Origin: Actinopolyspora mzabensis
GTDB taxonomy: Bacteria > Actinomycetota > Actinomycetes > Mycobacteriales > Pseudonocardiaceae
Direction: 5' to 3'
DNA length: 64,000 nt
Assembly (NCBI RefSeq): GCF_900101095.1
Contig: NZ_FNFM01000004.1
Location: 62,001 to 126,000, forward strand
Of this stretch, positions 29,804-39,680 are shown piece by piece. The position numbers and the translations under genes were made by a program. Position 1 is the stretch's first letter; every line of letters begins with the position of its first letter. The notes under the pieces are model-generated. The model saw only the letters and a program-made list of their open reading frames with translations, did no database searches and had not been told where the DNA came from.

Positions 29804-32446
29804 ATGGCCAGCGGCACGACGGGTAAGGGGCGGTCGAACGCGCGTGGCGGCGGGGAGCGTCGTGGTTCCTCCGGGGCGAACACGAAGAAGTCCACCTCCA
29901 ACGGCTCCGGGAAGTCCACATCGAACGGTTCCGGCTCCAAGAGCACCAGGAGCGGGGGGACGCGATCCGGTCGATCCTCCGCCGGAAATGCCGCCACCGC
30001 CAAGCGCACCGCCAAGAACGGCTCACGGCGTTCCACCACCAACCGGGGGAACGGATCCAAGGGCGCCAACTCCCGCAACTCGCGGGGCGGGGGCGGGGGC
30101 TCCGAACTGGGCCGCAGTCTTGCCCGGACGACCGGAACCCTGTTGCGTACGTTGGGGCGCACCAGGGAGCTCGAACCCGCGCACCGGCGTGACGGAGTGG
30201 CTCTGATCCTGCTGGCCGTGGCGGTGGTCACCGCGGCGGGCGTGTGGTGGCAGGCGGGCGGTCCGGTCGGGCACTGGCTCGACTGGCTGCTGCGTTCGGT
30301 GGTGGGTTCGGCGGCACTCGCGCTTCCCCTCGTGCTGTTCGCGGTGGCGGTACTGCTCATGCGTACCGAGACCAATCCCGACGCGCGGCCGCGAATGGTG
30401 GTCGGAACGGCGCTGCTGCTGTTCGCGGGACTCGGTGTGCTGCACATCGTGACCGGGGCGCCCCGTCGGGCCGAGGAATGGCCGGAGGCTGGTGGGCTGC
30501 TCGGATACGCCGCGGGTGGCCCGTTGGCCAATGGGATGACCGGCGTCGTCGCGGTGCCGGTTCTCGTGTTGGTCTCGCTGTTCGCCGTGCTGTTGCTGAC
30601 CGGAACCGCGGTACGCGACGTTCCCGAACGACTTCGTCAGCTCGCCCATCCCGAACACGGTGCCGCCGAACCGGCCGAGGAGGAGCTTACTCCGTCCGAT
30701 GCGGGCAGTGCCGAGCTCCGTCGACCGGCCAGGCGCAGGCAGGCCGCCATGACCGGATCACCCTCACGGGAGGACTCCGAGGACGCCGTCGAGCGGGCCG
30801 GTACGGCCCAATCCGCCGCGACGCCGGAGCAGCCGCGGGCCGAATCGCGCACCGACACCTCGTCGAAGGCGGCCGAGGGCGGCGGAGCCGCATCGGTCCA
30901 GGCGACCGGGGCGACTCCGGAGGAGCCGCAGCAACTCACCATCAGCCGGACCGTGGAGGGGGATTACCACCTTCCGCCGCTCGACGTCCTGCAGGAAGGT
31001 GATCCAGCGAAACGGCACAGTACCGCCAACGACGCGATGATCGAGGCGATCAACGGGGTGCTGCGTCAGTTCAAGATCGACGCTGAGGTGACCGGATTCG
31101 TCCGCGGTCCCACGGTCACCCGCTACGAGGTCGAGTTGGGTCCCGGGGTCAAGGTCGAGAAGATCACGGCATTGACCAGGAACATCGCCTACGCGGTGGC
31201 CAACGACAACGTACGGTTGTTGGCCCCCATACCCGGCAAGTCCGCGGTTGGGATCGAGGTCCCCAACAGTGACCGCGAGATGGTGCGGCTCGGCGACGTG
31301 CTGCGTTCACCGACTGCGGCCAACGACACGCATCCACTGGTGATAGGGCTGGGCAAGGACATCGAGGGGCAGATGGTCACCGCCAATCTGTCCAAGATGC
31401 CCCATCTGCTCTGTGCCGGTTCGACCGGCTCCGGCAAGTCGAGCTTCGTCAACTCGATGCTGGTCTCGCTGTTGGCGAGGTCCACCCCGGACGAGGTCCG
31501 GATGATCCTGATCGATCCGAAGATGGTGGAGCTGACTCCCTACGAGGGGATTCCGCATCTGATCACCCCCATCATCACCGAGCCCAAGAAGGCGGCGTCC
31601 GCCCTCGGGTGGCTCGTCGAGGAGATGGAGCAGCGGTATCAGGACATGCAGGCCAACAGGGTCCGTCACATCGACGACTTCAACGCCAAGGTGCGTTCCG
31701 GTGAGATCACCACTCCTCCGGGAAGCGAACGCGAGTACCGTCCCTACCCGTACATCCTGGCGATCGTGGACGAGCTGGCCGACCTGATGATGACCGCACC
31801 CCGCGACGTGGAGGACGCGGTGGTTCGGATCACGCAGAAGGCGCGTGCGGCGGGCATCCATCTGGTGCTGGCCACCCAGCGTCCCTCTGTGGACGTGGTC
31901 ACCGGTCTGATCAAGACCAATGTTCCGTCCCGATTGGCTTTCGCCACCTCCTCGCTCACCGATTCACGGGTGATCCTCGATCAACCGGGAGCGGAAAAGC
32001 TGATCGGTATGGGTGACGGTCTCTATCTGCCGATGGGAGGCGCACGCCCGGGCCGAGTGCAGGGCTCCTTCGTCAGTGACGAGGAGATACACCGCGTCGT
32101 GGGCTACACCAAGGAACAGGCGGAACCCGACTACGCGGACGGGGTCACGGTTGCCAAGGCGGGGCAGCAGAAGGAGGTGGACTCCGATATCGGCGACGAT
32201 CTGGACGTATTGCTGCAGGCGGCGGAGCTGGTGGTCACCAGCCAGTTCGGGTCGACCTCGATGCTGCAACGGAAGCTGCGGGTCGGTTTCGCCAAGGCGG
32301 GCAGACTGATGGATCTGCTGGAGTCCAGAAGCGTCGTCGCCCCCTCGGAGGGCTCCAAGGCGCGTGAGGTGTTGGTCAAACCGGAGGACCTGGACAGTGC
32401 GCTGAATTCCATCCGGGGTGGTCCGCCCCCGGAGGAAACGGAATGA
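29804..32446 (+). CDS. ftsK: DNA translocase FtsK
   Basis: FtsK pumps chromosomal DNA across the closing septum. The 880-residue protein has a basic Ser/Gly/Lys/Arg-rich N-terminus (about 125 residues). Four or so membrane helices follow ([41 protein letters not shown] and others), then an acidic/Ala-rich linker. The motor domain has [23 protein letters not shown] as Walker A (around residue 540) and [16 protein letters not shown] as Walker B. The C-terminal winged-helix gamma domain is [52 protein letters not shown]. The ATG at 29804 or GTG at 29795 is the likely start; an open frame further upstream runs through the terminator. Confidence 0.94.
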   Translation: MASGTTGKGRSNARGGGERRGSSGANTKKSTSNGSGKSTSNGSGSKSTRSGGTRSGRSSAGNAATAKRTAKNGSRRSTTNRGNGSKGANSRNSRGGGGGSELGRSLARTTGTLLRTLGRTRELEPAHRRDGVALILLAVAVVTAAGVWWQAGGPVGHWLDWLLRSVVGSAALALPLVLFAVAVLLMRTETNPDARPRMVVGTALLLFAGLGVLHIVTGAPRRAEEWPEAGGLLGYAAGGPLANGMTGVVAVPVLVLVSLFAVLLLTGTAVRDVPERLRQLAHPEHGAAEPAEEELTPSDAGSAELRRPARRRQAAMTGSPSREDSEDAVERAGTAQSAATPEQPRAESRTDTSSKAAEGGGAASVQATGATPEEPQQLTISRTVEGDYHLPPLDVLQEGDPAKRHSTANDAMIEAINGVLRQFKIDAEVTGFVRGPTVTRYEVELGPGVKVEKITALTRNIAYAVANDNVRLLAPIPGKSAVGIEVPNSDREMVRLGDVLRSPTAANDTHPLVIGLGKDIEGQMVTANLSKMPHLLCAGSTGSGKSSFVNSMLVSLLARSTPDEVRMILIDPKMVELTPYEGIPHLITPIITEPKKAASALGWLVEEMEQRYQDMQANRVRHIDDFNAKVRSGEITTPPGSEREYRPYPYILAIVDELADLMMTAPRDVEDAVVRITQKARAAGIHLVLATQRPSVDVVTGLIKTNVPSRLAFATSSLTDSRVILDQPGAEKLIGMGDGLYLPMGGARPGRVQGSFVSDEEIHRVVGYTKEQAEPDYADGVTVAKAGQQKEVDSDIGDDLDVLLQAAELVVTSQFGSTSMLQRKLRVGFAKAGRLMDLLESRSVVAPSEGSKAREVLVKPEDLDSALNSIRGGPPPEETE

Positions 32447-32713
32447 GCCGTCCGCGGTGCTCCGATACGCCGTGGCAACCCCGTTACCGGTGCCTTAGCG
32501 ATCCGTCCCTCCGGGACTCGCCGGAGGAAGCCGGCGGTTCCCGGGAGCCGAGGGGCCCGTGCTTGGAAGGCCCGGTCGAACGGATCCGACGGTGTGCTCC
32601 CACCGCTCGGTCCGTTCGGCCGGGGGCTTTCCGCTGCGGCCTTCGGCCGTGTGGGGTGCGGGAGTCCTTCCGCCGCCGAGCGGCCGGCTTCCGAGTTCCG
32701 TTCCGGAACGAGC

Positions 32714-33214
32714 TCACTGTGGCGCGAGCTGTGCCTTCCGCAGTGCCTCAGCGGTGTTGGCGCTACTGGCGCCGAACTGCCGTACGGCGTGGTAGTACAC
32801 ATCGGCCGTGCGTTCGCACAGCGCGTCACCCGCGCAGCTGGAGTACATGTCCGCGCGGAAGTTGTCGTCGATGATCGCCCTGTTCCGTTCGGTGAACCGG
32901 TCCTGGAGCTTGTAGTTGCGGTACCCGAAGTCGTGCCGTTGGCAGCTCGGGGTGAAGTCGTAGCCGAGTGGAGCGTCCGGTGAGTACGAGCAGGAGTCCG
33001 AGGACCAGTCGAGTTGGTCGGGGTAGGGGCGTTCGGCGCGAATTTGTCCGAAATCGCCCAGTGTGACTTCGAAGAGATAGTGGTCGGTGGTTCGGCGAAG
33101 TTGCGAGTCGCCGATCGCCGCGTACGCGCTGGTACCGGTCAGCAGTGTCGCGAAACAGGCTGCCAGCAGCATTACCAGTACTCGCGGCCCGTTTCGAGTA
33201 TTCCGTTCGAACAC
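32714..33214 (-). CDS. Secreted phospholipase A2 (prokaryotic type)
   Basis: The 166-residue protein has an N-terminal signal peptide (residues 1-32, VLVMLLAACFATLLTGTSAYA). A PLA2 domain follows, whose catalytic His-Asp pair is at residues 94-95 (PSCQRHDFGYRNYK). Cysteines near residues 75 and 91 and two more in SSCAGDALCERT fit the two disulfides of the Streptomyces violaceoruber-type enzyme. It should hydrolyse phospholipids outside the cell with calcium. It converges on ftsK, with 267 nt between the genes. Such genes are scattered in actinomycetes and are unrelated to division. Confidence 0.88.
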   Translation of the reverse strand: MFERNTRNGPRVLVMLLAACFATLLTGTSAYAAIGDSQLRRTTDHYLFEVTLGDFGQIRAERPYPDQLDWSSDSCSYSPDAPLGYDFTPSCQRHDFGYRNYKLQDRFTERNRAIIDDNFRADMYSSCAGDALCERTADVYYHAVRQFGASSANTAEALRKAQLAPQ

Positions 33215-33296
33215 GGATCGTCCCCTAGCGACGGATGATCTGTAGTCGAATCAGTCCTATCGTTTCGGGCGGGCCAGCGCTTCGTGCGATCGGGCG

Positions 33297-33872
33297 TTAT
33301 CGAATGACCCGGTCGGCCCCTTCCGCGTGTCGCGGTTGGTTCCGCTCGTCCAGTCGCAGCAACATGCGCGTATTGCCCAGCGTGTTCGGCTTGACGTAGG
33401 GCAGGTCCAGGAACTCGGCGACACCCTTGTCCGCGGAACGGCGCATCTCCGCGTAGACGGCGGGACTGACCGGTGTCCCGGTGATCGGTTCGAATCCGTG
33501 TTTGGCGAAGAACTCGGTCTCGAAGGTGAGCACGAACAGCTTCGGCAGTCCCAGTTCCGCCGCGAGTTCGACGAGACCGTGCACCAGCCGATGTCCCACT
33601 CCCTGGCCCCTAACACGTGGATCCACCGCCACGGTGCGCACCTCTCCCAGATCCTCCCAGAGTACGTGTAGTGCGCCGCAGGCGACGATGTCCTTCGGGT
33701 CCCGATCCGCGCGTTCGGCCACCCAGAACTCCTGCACGCTCTCGTAGAGGGTGACCAGATCCTTTTCGAGGAGTACCCGGCCGGCATACGTGTCCACGAG
33801 CCGTTTGATTTCCCGAACGTCGCCGATACGAGCACGGCGAATCGTTATCCTATTTTCCGCATAATCATGCAT
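33297..33872 (-). CDS. argA: Amino-acid N-acetyltransferase (ArgA-like GNAT)
   Basis: The 191-residue GNAT protein resembles the stand-alone ArgA of mycobacteria (Rv2747), which acetylates glutamate or glutamine for arginine synthesis. Key features are ITIRRARIGDVREIKRLVDTYAGRVLLEKDLVTLYESVQEFWVAE, the acetyl-CoA loop VRGQGVGHRLVHGLVE and FFAKHGFEPI. As in mycobacteria it lies between ftsK and pgsA-clgR-pspA, which supports orthology. The last 20 residues (RNQPRHAEGADRVIR) are polar. It is divergent from pgsA. The function assignment is by homology and synteny. Confidence 0.85.
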   Translation of the reverse strand: MHDYAENRITIRRARIGDVREIKRLVDTYAGRVLLEKDLVTLYESVQEFWVAERADRDPKDIVACGALHVLWEDLGEVRTVAVDPRVRGQGVGHRLVHGLVELAAELGLPKLFVLTFETEFFAKHGFEPITGTPVSPAVYAEMRRSADKGVAEFLDLPYVKPNTLGNTRMLLRLDERNQPRHAEGADRVIR

Positions 33873-34190
33873 GAAGGTATTCTACTGCGATTTTCCGCTC
33901 CGGTGGACAGCCGGGGTTGAGGCCCGTCGGGATCTCGACCGGTTGCCGTACTCTCCGGGGAGGCGGGTTTCCCCACTCGTCGGCTCGTGGCCGAACGCTA
34001 TGCTTGGTCCACCAGTGGCGGTCGGTTCGTCCGCCGCTCTGAAGCCACGGCCGTCGCGCCGCACCCGCCGTCGGTGCGAGTTCGTCCGGTCGACCGCCCC
34101 TGCGGTGGACGGTGCGACCGTTGTCGCAGATCCTGGGGGTGGCACGGCGCACGAGGTCCGTAGCGGACAGGATCGGTTCGAGGAGTTGCC
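33873..34190. promoter_or_regulatory. 318-nt divergent intergenic region argA/pgsA
   Basis: No gene is supported. TATGCT at 33999-34004 resembles a -10 element for the plus strand, without a convincing -35. The stretch close to argA (33845-33895) is relatively AT-rich and could hold its promoter. Confidence 0.3.
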
Positions 34191-34829
34191 ATGACAGCGG
34201 ACAGTGCGGCGTCGGACCGGCCTGTGTCCGGCCAGGGCGACGCCGATACCGAGCGAACGGTTCCGGTGATCAACATCGCCAACGCGCTGACCACTTCCCG
34301 GTTGCTGCTCGTTCCCGTCTTCCTGATCGTCCTGTTCTGGGCGGGTGGGCACGACTCGCTGTGGCGCTGGGTGGCCACGGCGGTGTTCGCCATCGCCTCG
34401 ATCACCGATCGGATCGACGGCGACCTGGCTCGCCGCCGCGGGCTCATCACCGACTTCGGCAAGATCGCCGATCCGCTCGCGGACAAGGCGCTGACCGGAG
34501 CCGCGCTGATCGGACTGAGCGTGCTCGGTGATCTCGGATGGTGGGTTACCGGGATCATCATTTTCCGAGAGGCTTCGGTCACCCTGCTGCGATTCTGGGT
34601 CATCCGGCACGGTGTCATCCCCGCCAGCCCGGGTGGCAAGCTCAAGACGATTTTGCAGGCCCTGGCGATCGGCCTTTACCTGCTGCCGCTCGGTGACGCC
34701 GCCGATCCGCTGAAATGGGTGGTCATGGGGGCGGCCGTGCTGGCCACGGTGATCACGGGCGCCGACTACGCGGTGCGCGCGTTCCGGTTGCGCTCGTTGA
34801 GTCCGCGGTCGCGTGGAGTGCGCGCATGA
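34191..34829 (+). CDS. pgsA: CDP-diacylglycerol-glycerol-3-phosphate 3-phosphatidyltransferase
   Basis: PgsA makes phosphatidylglycerophosphate, the precursor of phosphatidylglycerol and cardiolipin. The 212-residue membrane protein has the CDP-alcohol phosphatidyltransferase signature DGDLARRRGLITDFGKIADPLAD (Asp-Gly-x2-Ala-Arg-x8-Gly-x3-Asp-x3-Asp). It has about five hydrophobic helices after a 25-residue polar N-terminus. It begins with ATG at 34191 and its stop overlaps cinA (ATGA). The ftsK-argA-pgsA-cinA-clgR order is as in other actinobacteria. Confidence 0.94.
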   Translation: MTADSAASDRPVSGQGDADTERTVPVINIANALTTSRLLLVPVFLIVLFWAGGHDSLWRWVATAVFAIASITDRIDGDLARRRGLITDFGKIADPLADKALTGAALIGLSVLGDLGWWVTGIIIFREASVTLLRFWVIRHGVIPASPGGKLKTILQALAIGLYLLPLGDAADPLKWVVMGAAVLATVITGADYAVRAFRLRSLSPRSRGVRA

Positions 34830-35326
34830 CTTTCCGCCCGGAGGAGCGGCGGGTGGCACACGAGGAGCTGGTCGGCGGCATTCTGGAATCGCTGCGGGCT
34901 CGTGATCTCACGATCGCCACCGCCGAGTCCCTGACGGCGGGGATGCTGAGCATGCTGCTGACCGACGTCAGCGGTGCCAGTTCGGTGGTGCGGGGCGGCC
35001 TCGTGGTGTATGCCACCGATCTGAAGAGTTCGCTCGCGGGCGTCAGCTCCGAGCTGTTGGCCGATGGCGGCGCGGTGCAGCCCGAGGTGGCCGAACAGCT
35101 CGCCCGTGGAGCTCGGCGACGCTGCGTGTCGGACTGGGGCGTCGGTCTCACCGGTGTGGCGGGGCCCGACTGGCAGGACGGGGTGCCGCCGGGCACGGTT
35201 CACCTGGGATTCGCCGGGCCACAAGGGTCCGTGATCCGGACGGAGCGGTTGAGTGGGGACCGTGGTTCGATCCGGTGCGGTGCCGCGCTGCGAGCCCTGG
35301 AACACTTGGAGGGGTTGTTGCGTTGA
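34826..35326 (+). CDS. cinA: CinA C-terminal domain protein (nicotinamide-nucleotide amidase, PncC-like)
   Basis: The 166-residue protein is the CinA C-terminal domain alone, which deamidates NMN to nicotinate mononucleotide in NAD salvage. Hallmarks are TIATAESLTAGMLSMLLTDVSGASSVVRGGLVVYATDLKSSLAGVSSELL, with AESLTAG carrying the active-site Ser, and VGLTGVAGPDWQDGVPPGTVHLGF. The competence/damage N-terminal domain is absent, as is normal for this type. The ATG at 34826 overlaps the pgsA stop. Confidence 0.92.
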   Translation: MTFRPEERRVAHEELVGGILESLRARDLTIATAESLTAGMLSMLLTDVSGASSVVRGGLVVYATDLKSSLAGVSSELLADGGAVQPEVAEQLARGARRRCVSDWGVGLTGVAGPDWQDGVPPGTVHLGFAGPQGSVIRTERLSGDRGSIRCGAALRALEHLEGLLR

Positions 35327-35422
35327 ATCGGAAGAGAACTCGACGTTGCCGCCGGCAGTCACGCGCGCTGTCTCGCTTCATGGGACATTGGGGTCGTTGG
35401 CTCCGTCTTGTGGATGAGACTC

Positions 35423-35436
35423 GTTCGCCCTCGGCG
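35423..35436 (+). promoter_or_regulatory. ClgR box upstream of clgR
   Basis: GTTCGC, a 5-nt spacer and GCG at 35423-35436 exactly match the GTTCGC-N5-GCG consensus reported for Streptomyces ClgR. It lies 97 nt upstream of the clgR ATG and beyond the cinA stop, so autoregulation is likely. Confidence 0.65.
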
Positions 35437-35532
35437 GACTCGTGGTAAGCGAGCCGTGCGTTGGCGTCGCGTTGAGTAGTGTGGGGCGTTGACGCGTCGC
35501 GCAGGATGTAGGCGACGGAATGGAGGCGCGCG

Positions 35533-36039
35533 ATGACCGTGTTGTTGCGGGAGGCGGTCGGAGAGCGACTGCGCCGCGCGCGGGCTGCTCAGTCCCGCAC
35601 CCTGCGGGAGGTTTCGCGCGCAGCCCGGGTGAGTCTTGGTTATTTGTCCGAGGTGGAACGCGGTCGCAAGGAAGCGTCGAGTGAGCTGCTCGGCTCTATC
35701 TGCGACGCGCTCGATCTCCCATTGCCCGAGTTGCTCGTGACCGTGGCGGGTGACTTGGGCTCCTCGGAGACCGTGGTAGCGCCTTCGGTCGTGGAGCAGG
35801 CCACGCCTGCCGAGATCGAGGGGGACCGGTTGGTCTCCAGCCTGATCGACTCCGAACTGGCCGAGGCGGAGATGGCCGACGGGGAGGCCGAACCCGTACC
35901 GGCCGGTGCCGAAAGTGTTTCGGATTCGTTCGACGCGGACGAGGACTCCGAGTCGCAGGACTGGCGGCTGCAGCCGGTGCTCAGCCAGCGCATCAGCCCA
36001 CCGGGACGCACTTCCAACGGGGTGGTAGTGGCCGCTTGA
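35533..36039 (+). CDS. clgR: ClgR transcriptional activator (XRE family)
   Basis: ClgR activates clp protease genes and, in mycobacteria, the psp cluster under envelope stress. The 168-residue protein has the HTH at about residues 15-60: [56 protein letters not shown]. An acidic linker follows, and a C-terminal tail [16 protein letters not shown]. ClgR in Streptomyces is degraded by ClpP through a C-terminal Ala-Ala, and this protein also ends Ala-Ala, so feedback through Clp proteolysis is inferred. The location upstream of pspA matches mycobacteria. Confidence 0.92.
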   Translation: MTVLLREAVGERLRRARAAQSRTLREVSRAARVSLGYLSEVERGRKEASSELLGSICDALDLPLPELLVTVAGDLGSSETVVAPSVVEQATPAEIEGDRLVSSLIDSELAEAEMADGEAEPVPAGAESVSDSFDADEDSESQDWRLQPVLSQRISPPGRTSNGVVVAA

Positions 36040-36060
36040 GGCTCCGTGACCGACCGAAAC

Positions 36061-36099
36061 ACCCGTGGATCTCCGAATTTTTGCCGGAGATCCACGGGT
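36061..36099 (+). terminator. Large hairpin between clgR and pspA
   Basis: ACCCGTGGATCTCCG (36061-36075) and its exact complement (36085-36099) form a 15-bp perfect stem with a T-rich 9-nt loop, 21 nt after clgR. No T-run follows the stem. It could terminate most clgR transcripts or cap their 3' end, leaving pspA to its own promoter in the 190 nt that follow. Confidence 0.65.
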
Positions 36100-36290
36100 C
36101 TTGGTGGAAGCCGTTCGGCCGAGCTGACACTATGGGGGTAGACGCTGAGGTCGGTAAGCGTTTCCGGTCTGTTGTGCGTGGGGTCCCCCGGTGCGGTGAA
36201 GCGACTCCGCGGAGCAACCGGCAGCGGCGTCCCATCGGCGTGAATGCCCGATCAGGGCGCAACCGGTAGGACAGAAAGCAGGCGGAGGAG

Positions 36291-37118
36291 ATGGCCAACC
36301 CTTTCGTGAAGTTCTGGAAGTACCTCATGGCGTCGTTCTCGTCCAAGGTCGACGAGCACGCCGATCCCAAGGTGCAGATCCAGCAGGCCATCGAGGAAGC
36401 TCAGCGGCAGCATCAGGCGCTGTCGCAGCAGGCCGCCTCGGTCATCGGCAACCAGCGACAGCTGGAGATGAAGCTCAACCGGCAGCTGAACGAGGTCGAG
36501 AAGCTGCAGGGATCGGCGCGCCAGGCCGTGACCATGGCCGATCAGGCTCGCGCCGAGGGAGACGAGACCAAGGCACAGCAGTACGAGGAGACCGCCCAGC
36601 AGCTGGCGGGCCAACTCGTCACGGCCGAACAAGGGGTGGAGGACCTCAAGAGCCTGCACGATCAGTCCCTGCAGGCTGCGGACCAGGCCAAGCAGGCCGT
36701 CGAGCGTAACGCCCAGGTGCTGCAGCAGAAGATCGCCGAGCGGACCAAGCTGCTCAGCCAGCTCGAGCAGGCCAAGATGCAGGAGCAGGTCGCGGGCTCG
36801 TTGCGGCAGATGAACGACATGGCCGCACCCGGCAACACGCCATCGCTCGACGAAGTGCGGGACAAGATCGAGCAGCGCTACACCACCGCGCTCGGCGAGG
36901 CCGACCTGGCGCAGAACAGTGTGCAGGGGCGGATGATGGAGGTTCAGCAGGCGGCCACGGACGCGGCGGGCGTCAATCGGCTCGCCCAGATCAGGGCGTC
37001 CATGGGGACCGGCGATCAGCAGCAGGTCACTGGTGGGACGACTCGGAGCGAGTCGACCCCCGCCCCGCAGCAGCAGCCGCAGTCGCAGCAGCAGAACCCA
37101 CAGTCCGGCCAAGCGTGA
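36291..37118 (+). CDS. pspA: PspA/IM30 family envelope stress protein
   Basis: PspA binds stressed inner membrane and forms large assemblies. The 275-residue protein is an extended coiled coil: [99 protein letters not shown], then long heptad-like helices, and a Gln-rich disordered end ([16 protein letters not shown]). The N-terminal amphipathic helix is as in the family. Start ATG 36291 with GGAGGAG upstream. pspM follows after 6 nt. Confidence 0.94.
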   Translation: MANPFVKFWKYLMASFSSKVDEHADPKVQIQQAIEEAQRQHQALSQQAASVIGNQRQLEMKLNRQLNEVEKLQGSARQAVTMADQARAEGDETKAQQYEETAQQLAGQLVTAEQGVEDLKSLHDQSLQAADQAKQAVERNAQVLQQKIAERTKLLSQLEQAKMQEQVAGSLRQMNDMAAPGNTPSLDEVRDKIEQRYTTALGEADLAQNSVQGRMMEVQQAATDAAGVNRLAQIRASMGTGDQQQVTGGTTRSESTPAPQQQPQSQQQNPQSGQA

Positions 37119-37124
37119 CCCACC

Positions 37125-38009
37125 GTGCGCGGGAGGGGTGACGGACTCGGGGAGTGGAGCGACTACGCGCTCCGGCAGCTGCGTGGACCGGTGCTCACCG
37201 GTGTTCGCCGCAGGATCGCGGCTTGGCGCGATCCGCGGGCACGCTTGCTCCGGAGACGGAGCAGGGCGAAGCGAACCGCTGTCGGCAGCGGAGTGACGAC
37301 CGGCGTCTTCGGAGGTGGGTCCTACCTCGCCTACGCGCCGGAAACCATCGGGCTTCCGGCCGACTCCGCCGGGGACGTGCTGCTCGACCTGACCTCGCTC
37401 GGACTCGGTGGAATGGCGCTGGCCGCCGGGGTGGGGACCGTGGGGGCGATACGTCGCTACCGTAGGCTCAACCGGACGCCGCTACCGGAACCGCCGCCGG
37501 AACCGGTCAGTCTGCCTGCGCCTGAATCCGCCGCCCACGAGCCCATGCGGCGACTACGCGATGCGGAGCAGAGCCTGTATCTCTCGTTGAGTCGGCTCTC
37601 CGATCACGTCGGGCAGCTCGATGAGCCGGTGGCCGAGGCGCGTGGTACCGCCACCGGGGTGGCGGCGACGTTGCGTTCGGTGGCCGAGCGTCTCGTGGCT
37701 GTGGAGGCCACGGTCGAACACGCTCCGGAAGCGGAACGCACCCAGCTGCGCGCGGACGTTCGTCGGATGCGCGCCGAACTCGACGACGGCGTGGAACGGT
37801 ACGGGGCTCTGGTGGCCGCGGCCGGACGCGCTGTGGCCGCAAGTGGGGGCGAGCAGCACGGGCATCAGTTGCGCGATGCCACGGACCGACTCGCGGGGCT
37901 GGCCTCGGCCCTGCGTGAACTCTCCGGTTACGAGTCCCCGGACACCGGTGACTCCGGCCCGCCGGAACAGCCCCCCGGGCGGCGTTCCCGGGGCGATTCC
38001 CCGCAGTGA
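37125..38009 (+). CDS. pspM: PspM-like phage-shock membrane protein
   Basis: The 294-residue protein follows pspA directly, as PspM (Rv2743c) does in mycobacteria, where PspM is the membrane partner of PspA. It has two hydrophobic helices (around residues 50-70, GSGVTTGVFGGGSYLAYA, and 85-105, LTSLGLGGMALAAGVGTVGAI). A cytoplasmic helical region follows, starting EPMRRLRDAEQSLYLSLSRLSDHVGQLDEPVAEARGTA, then a Pro/Gly-rich end. No pspN homologue follows; the next gene is a permease. Start GTG 37125, 6 nt after pspA. Confidence 0.85.
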   Translation: MRGRGDGLGEWSDYALRQLRGPVLTGVRRRIAAWRDPRARLLRRRSRAKRTAVGSGVTTGVFGGGSYLAYAPETIGLPADSAGDVLLDLTSLGLGGMALAAGVGTVGAIRRYRRLNRTPLPEPPPEPVSLPAPESAAHEPMRRLRDAEQSLYLSLSRLSDHVGQLDEPVAEARGTATGVAATLRSVAERLVAVEATVEHAPEAERTQLRADVRRMRAELDDGVERYGALVAAAGRAVAASGGEQHGHQLRDATDRLAGLASALRELSGYESPDTGDSGPPEQPPGRRSRGDSPQ

Positions 38010-38258
38010 AATCCGGTTGCCCGATTCCTGCTAACAGCCGGCCCGCTCCCGCTGCCGAAGCAGGTGGCCCGAAGCCCTCCCGAGTTGGTTTTCCGAACTG
38101 TTGTCGAATAGTAATCTTCACCGTTGGCTGTTGAGGTGATCTCGTGCGCCGCGTCGTGATGTCGCGATCCGCCCACTGGGCTGTCGGCCGGGAGAACACC
38201 GCGTTGGAACAACACGGCTCGGGACACGTTTCCCACGATTCCCGAACTGGAGGAGGAT

Positions 38259-39566
38259 GTGGCTTTGTGGGCCGTGCGCGGCAACGGTCGCCAGCCGCCC
38301 GCCGGCGAGGACGTGGCAACCGAGGAGCGGCTCAGCTGGCCACGGACCATGGGGCTCGGGCTGCAGCACTTGTTCGCCATGTTCGGCGCGACTGTGCTGG
38401 TGCCCCGGCTGACCGGACTCCCGGTGGCGACGACGTTACTGGCCTCCGGAGTGGGAACTCTGCTGTTCCTGCTGCTGACCCGGAACCGCGTGCCCGCCTA
38501 TCTGGGGGCCTCGGTGACCTTCGTGATGCCGCTGGGGATAGCTGCTGAGCGTTCCGGGGCGGGACCGGGCGGCATGGTGGGGGCCATCCTGGTGGTGGGG
38601 CTGTTGGTGACCGCTGTCGGGATCTCCGTCAAAGCGTTGGGAGTGCGACTGCTCGAGACGGTTATGCCCGCCGTCGTCACCGGGGGAGTCGTCGTGCTGG
38701 TGGGACTCGGTATGGCCACCCACTCGGTGGCGTTGTTCCGGGAAGCCGCGCGAAGCGTCCCGTCCTTCCGGCCGGTTCCGATGGCTGCCGTGGTTACCGC
38801 GTTGGTCATCGTGCTGTTGGCGGTCTTCGGCCGTGGACTGTTGAACCGTGGTTGTGTGCTGTTCGGGATCGCCGCCGGATGGTTCTACGCGTTCGCCGTC
38901 GGCGGGATCTACCAGATTCGACTCGAGGCGCTGCGCAGTGCCCCGTGGTTCGGGCTTCCCGAGCTGATCACCCCGCGGTTGCACATCTCGGTGATCCCGG
39001 TGGTGTTACCCCTGGTAGTTGTCCTCGCCGCGCAGCAGGTGGGAGTGGTCAAGGCCGTGGCGGCCTCCACCGATCGCGATCTCGACGGCAACGTGGGGGA
39101 TGCGCTGATCGGTGGTGGTCTGGCCACGACGCTTTCCGGGGCCGTGGGCGGAAGCGGGTTGATCGGCTACGCCGAGAACACCGGAGTGATGGTCGCCAGC
39201 AGGGTGTTCTCCACCGCGGCCTGCGTGACCGCGGCTGTGGCTGCCGTGATGCTGGCCTTCTCGCCGAAGGTCGTGGCGCTGCTGGACACCGTGCCGATCG
39301 GTGTCGTCGGAGCGGCGACTATGGTGTTGTTGGGGATGGTCACACTGATAGGTGGTCGGATCTGGCTGCGTGCTCGCATCCGGTTCGCCGATCCGGCCAA
39401 CCTGGTGATCGTGGTTGCCACCCTGTTCATCGGTGCGAGCAACCCCACGCTCTCGCTCGGCGGTTTCCGGCTGAGTGGCGTGGTCTGGGGATCATTGCTG
39501 CTCGTGCTGGTCCATCCCTTGCTGCGTGCCCTGGTCGACGCGATCCGGGGGCTGCCGCGTGCCTGA
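38259..39566 (+). CDS. NCS2 family uracil/xanthine permease
   Basis: This 435-residue transporter has about 14 hydrophobic segments and the NCS2 opening LSWPRTMGLGLQHLFAMFGATVLVPRLTGLPVATTLLASGVGTLLFLL. It also has PAYLGASVTFVMP and, in transmembrane segments 8-10, VVLAAQQVGVVKAVAASTDRD and GSGLIGYAENTGVMVASRVFS, the substrate-binding region with a Glu in AENTG. It resembles UraA-type uracil permeases more than xanthine ones, by the AENTG motif. It is likely a proton symporter for a nucleobase. The GTG at 38259 is preceded by AGGAGG. A palindromic terminator follows. Confidence 0.88.
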   Translation: MALWAVRGNGRQPPAGEDVATEERLSWPRTMGLGLQHLFAMFGATVLVPRLTGLPVATTLLASGVGTLLFLLLTRNRVPAYLGASVTFVMPLGIAAERSGAGPGGMVGAILVVGLLVTAVGISVKALGVRLLETVMPAVVTGGVVVLVGLGMATHSVALFREAARSVPSFRPVPMAAVVTALVIVLLAVFGRGLLNRGCVLFGIAAGWFYAFAVGGIYQIRLEALRSAPWFGLPELITPRLHISVIPVVLPLVVVLAAQQVGVVKAVAASTDRDLDGNVGDALIGGGLATTLSGAVGGSGLIGYAENTGVMVASRVFSTAACVTAAVAAVMLAFSPKVVALLDTVPIGVVGAATMVLLGMVTLIGGRIWLRARIRFADPANLVIVVATLFIGASNPTLSLGGFRLSGVVWGSLLLVLVHPLLRALVDAIRGLPRA

Positions 39567-39640
39567 GTCCTCCCGTTCCGGGAATCCTCGAGCACTCGTT
39601 CGGAGGACGGCTTCCCGGAAGCGACCGCCGGCTCACGGTT

Positions 39641-39662
39641 GCCCGTTCCCGCGGGAACGGGC
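39641..39662. terminator. Palindromic bidirectional terminator
   Basis: GCCCGTTCCC and GGGAACGGGC form a 10-bp stem around GC, between the convergent permease and ParA genes. Confidence 0.5.
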
Positions 39663-39680
39663 AGCGGCGAACGGGGCCCT

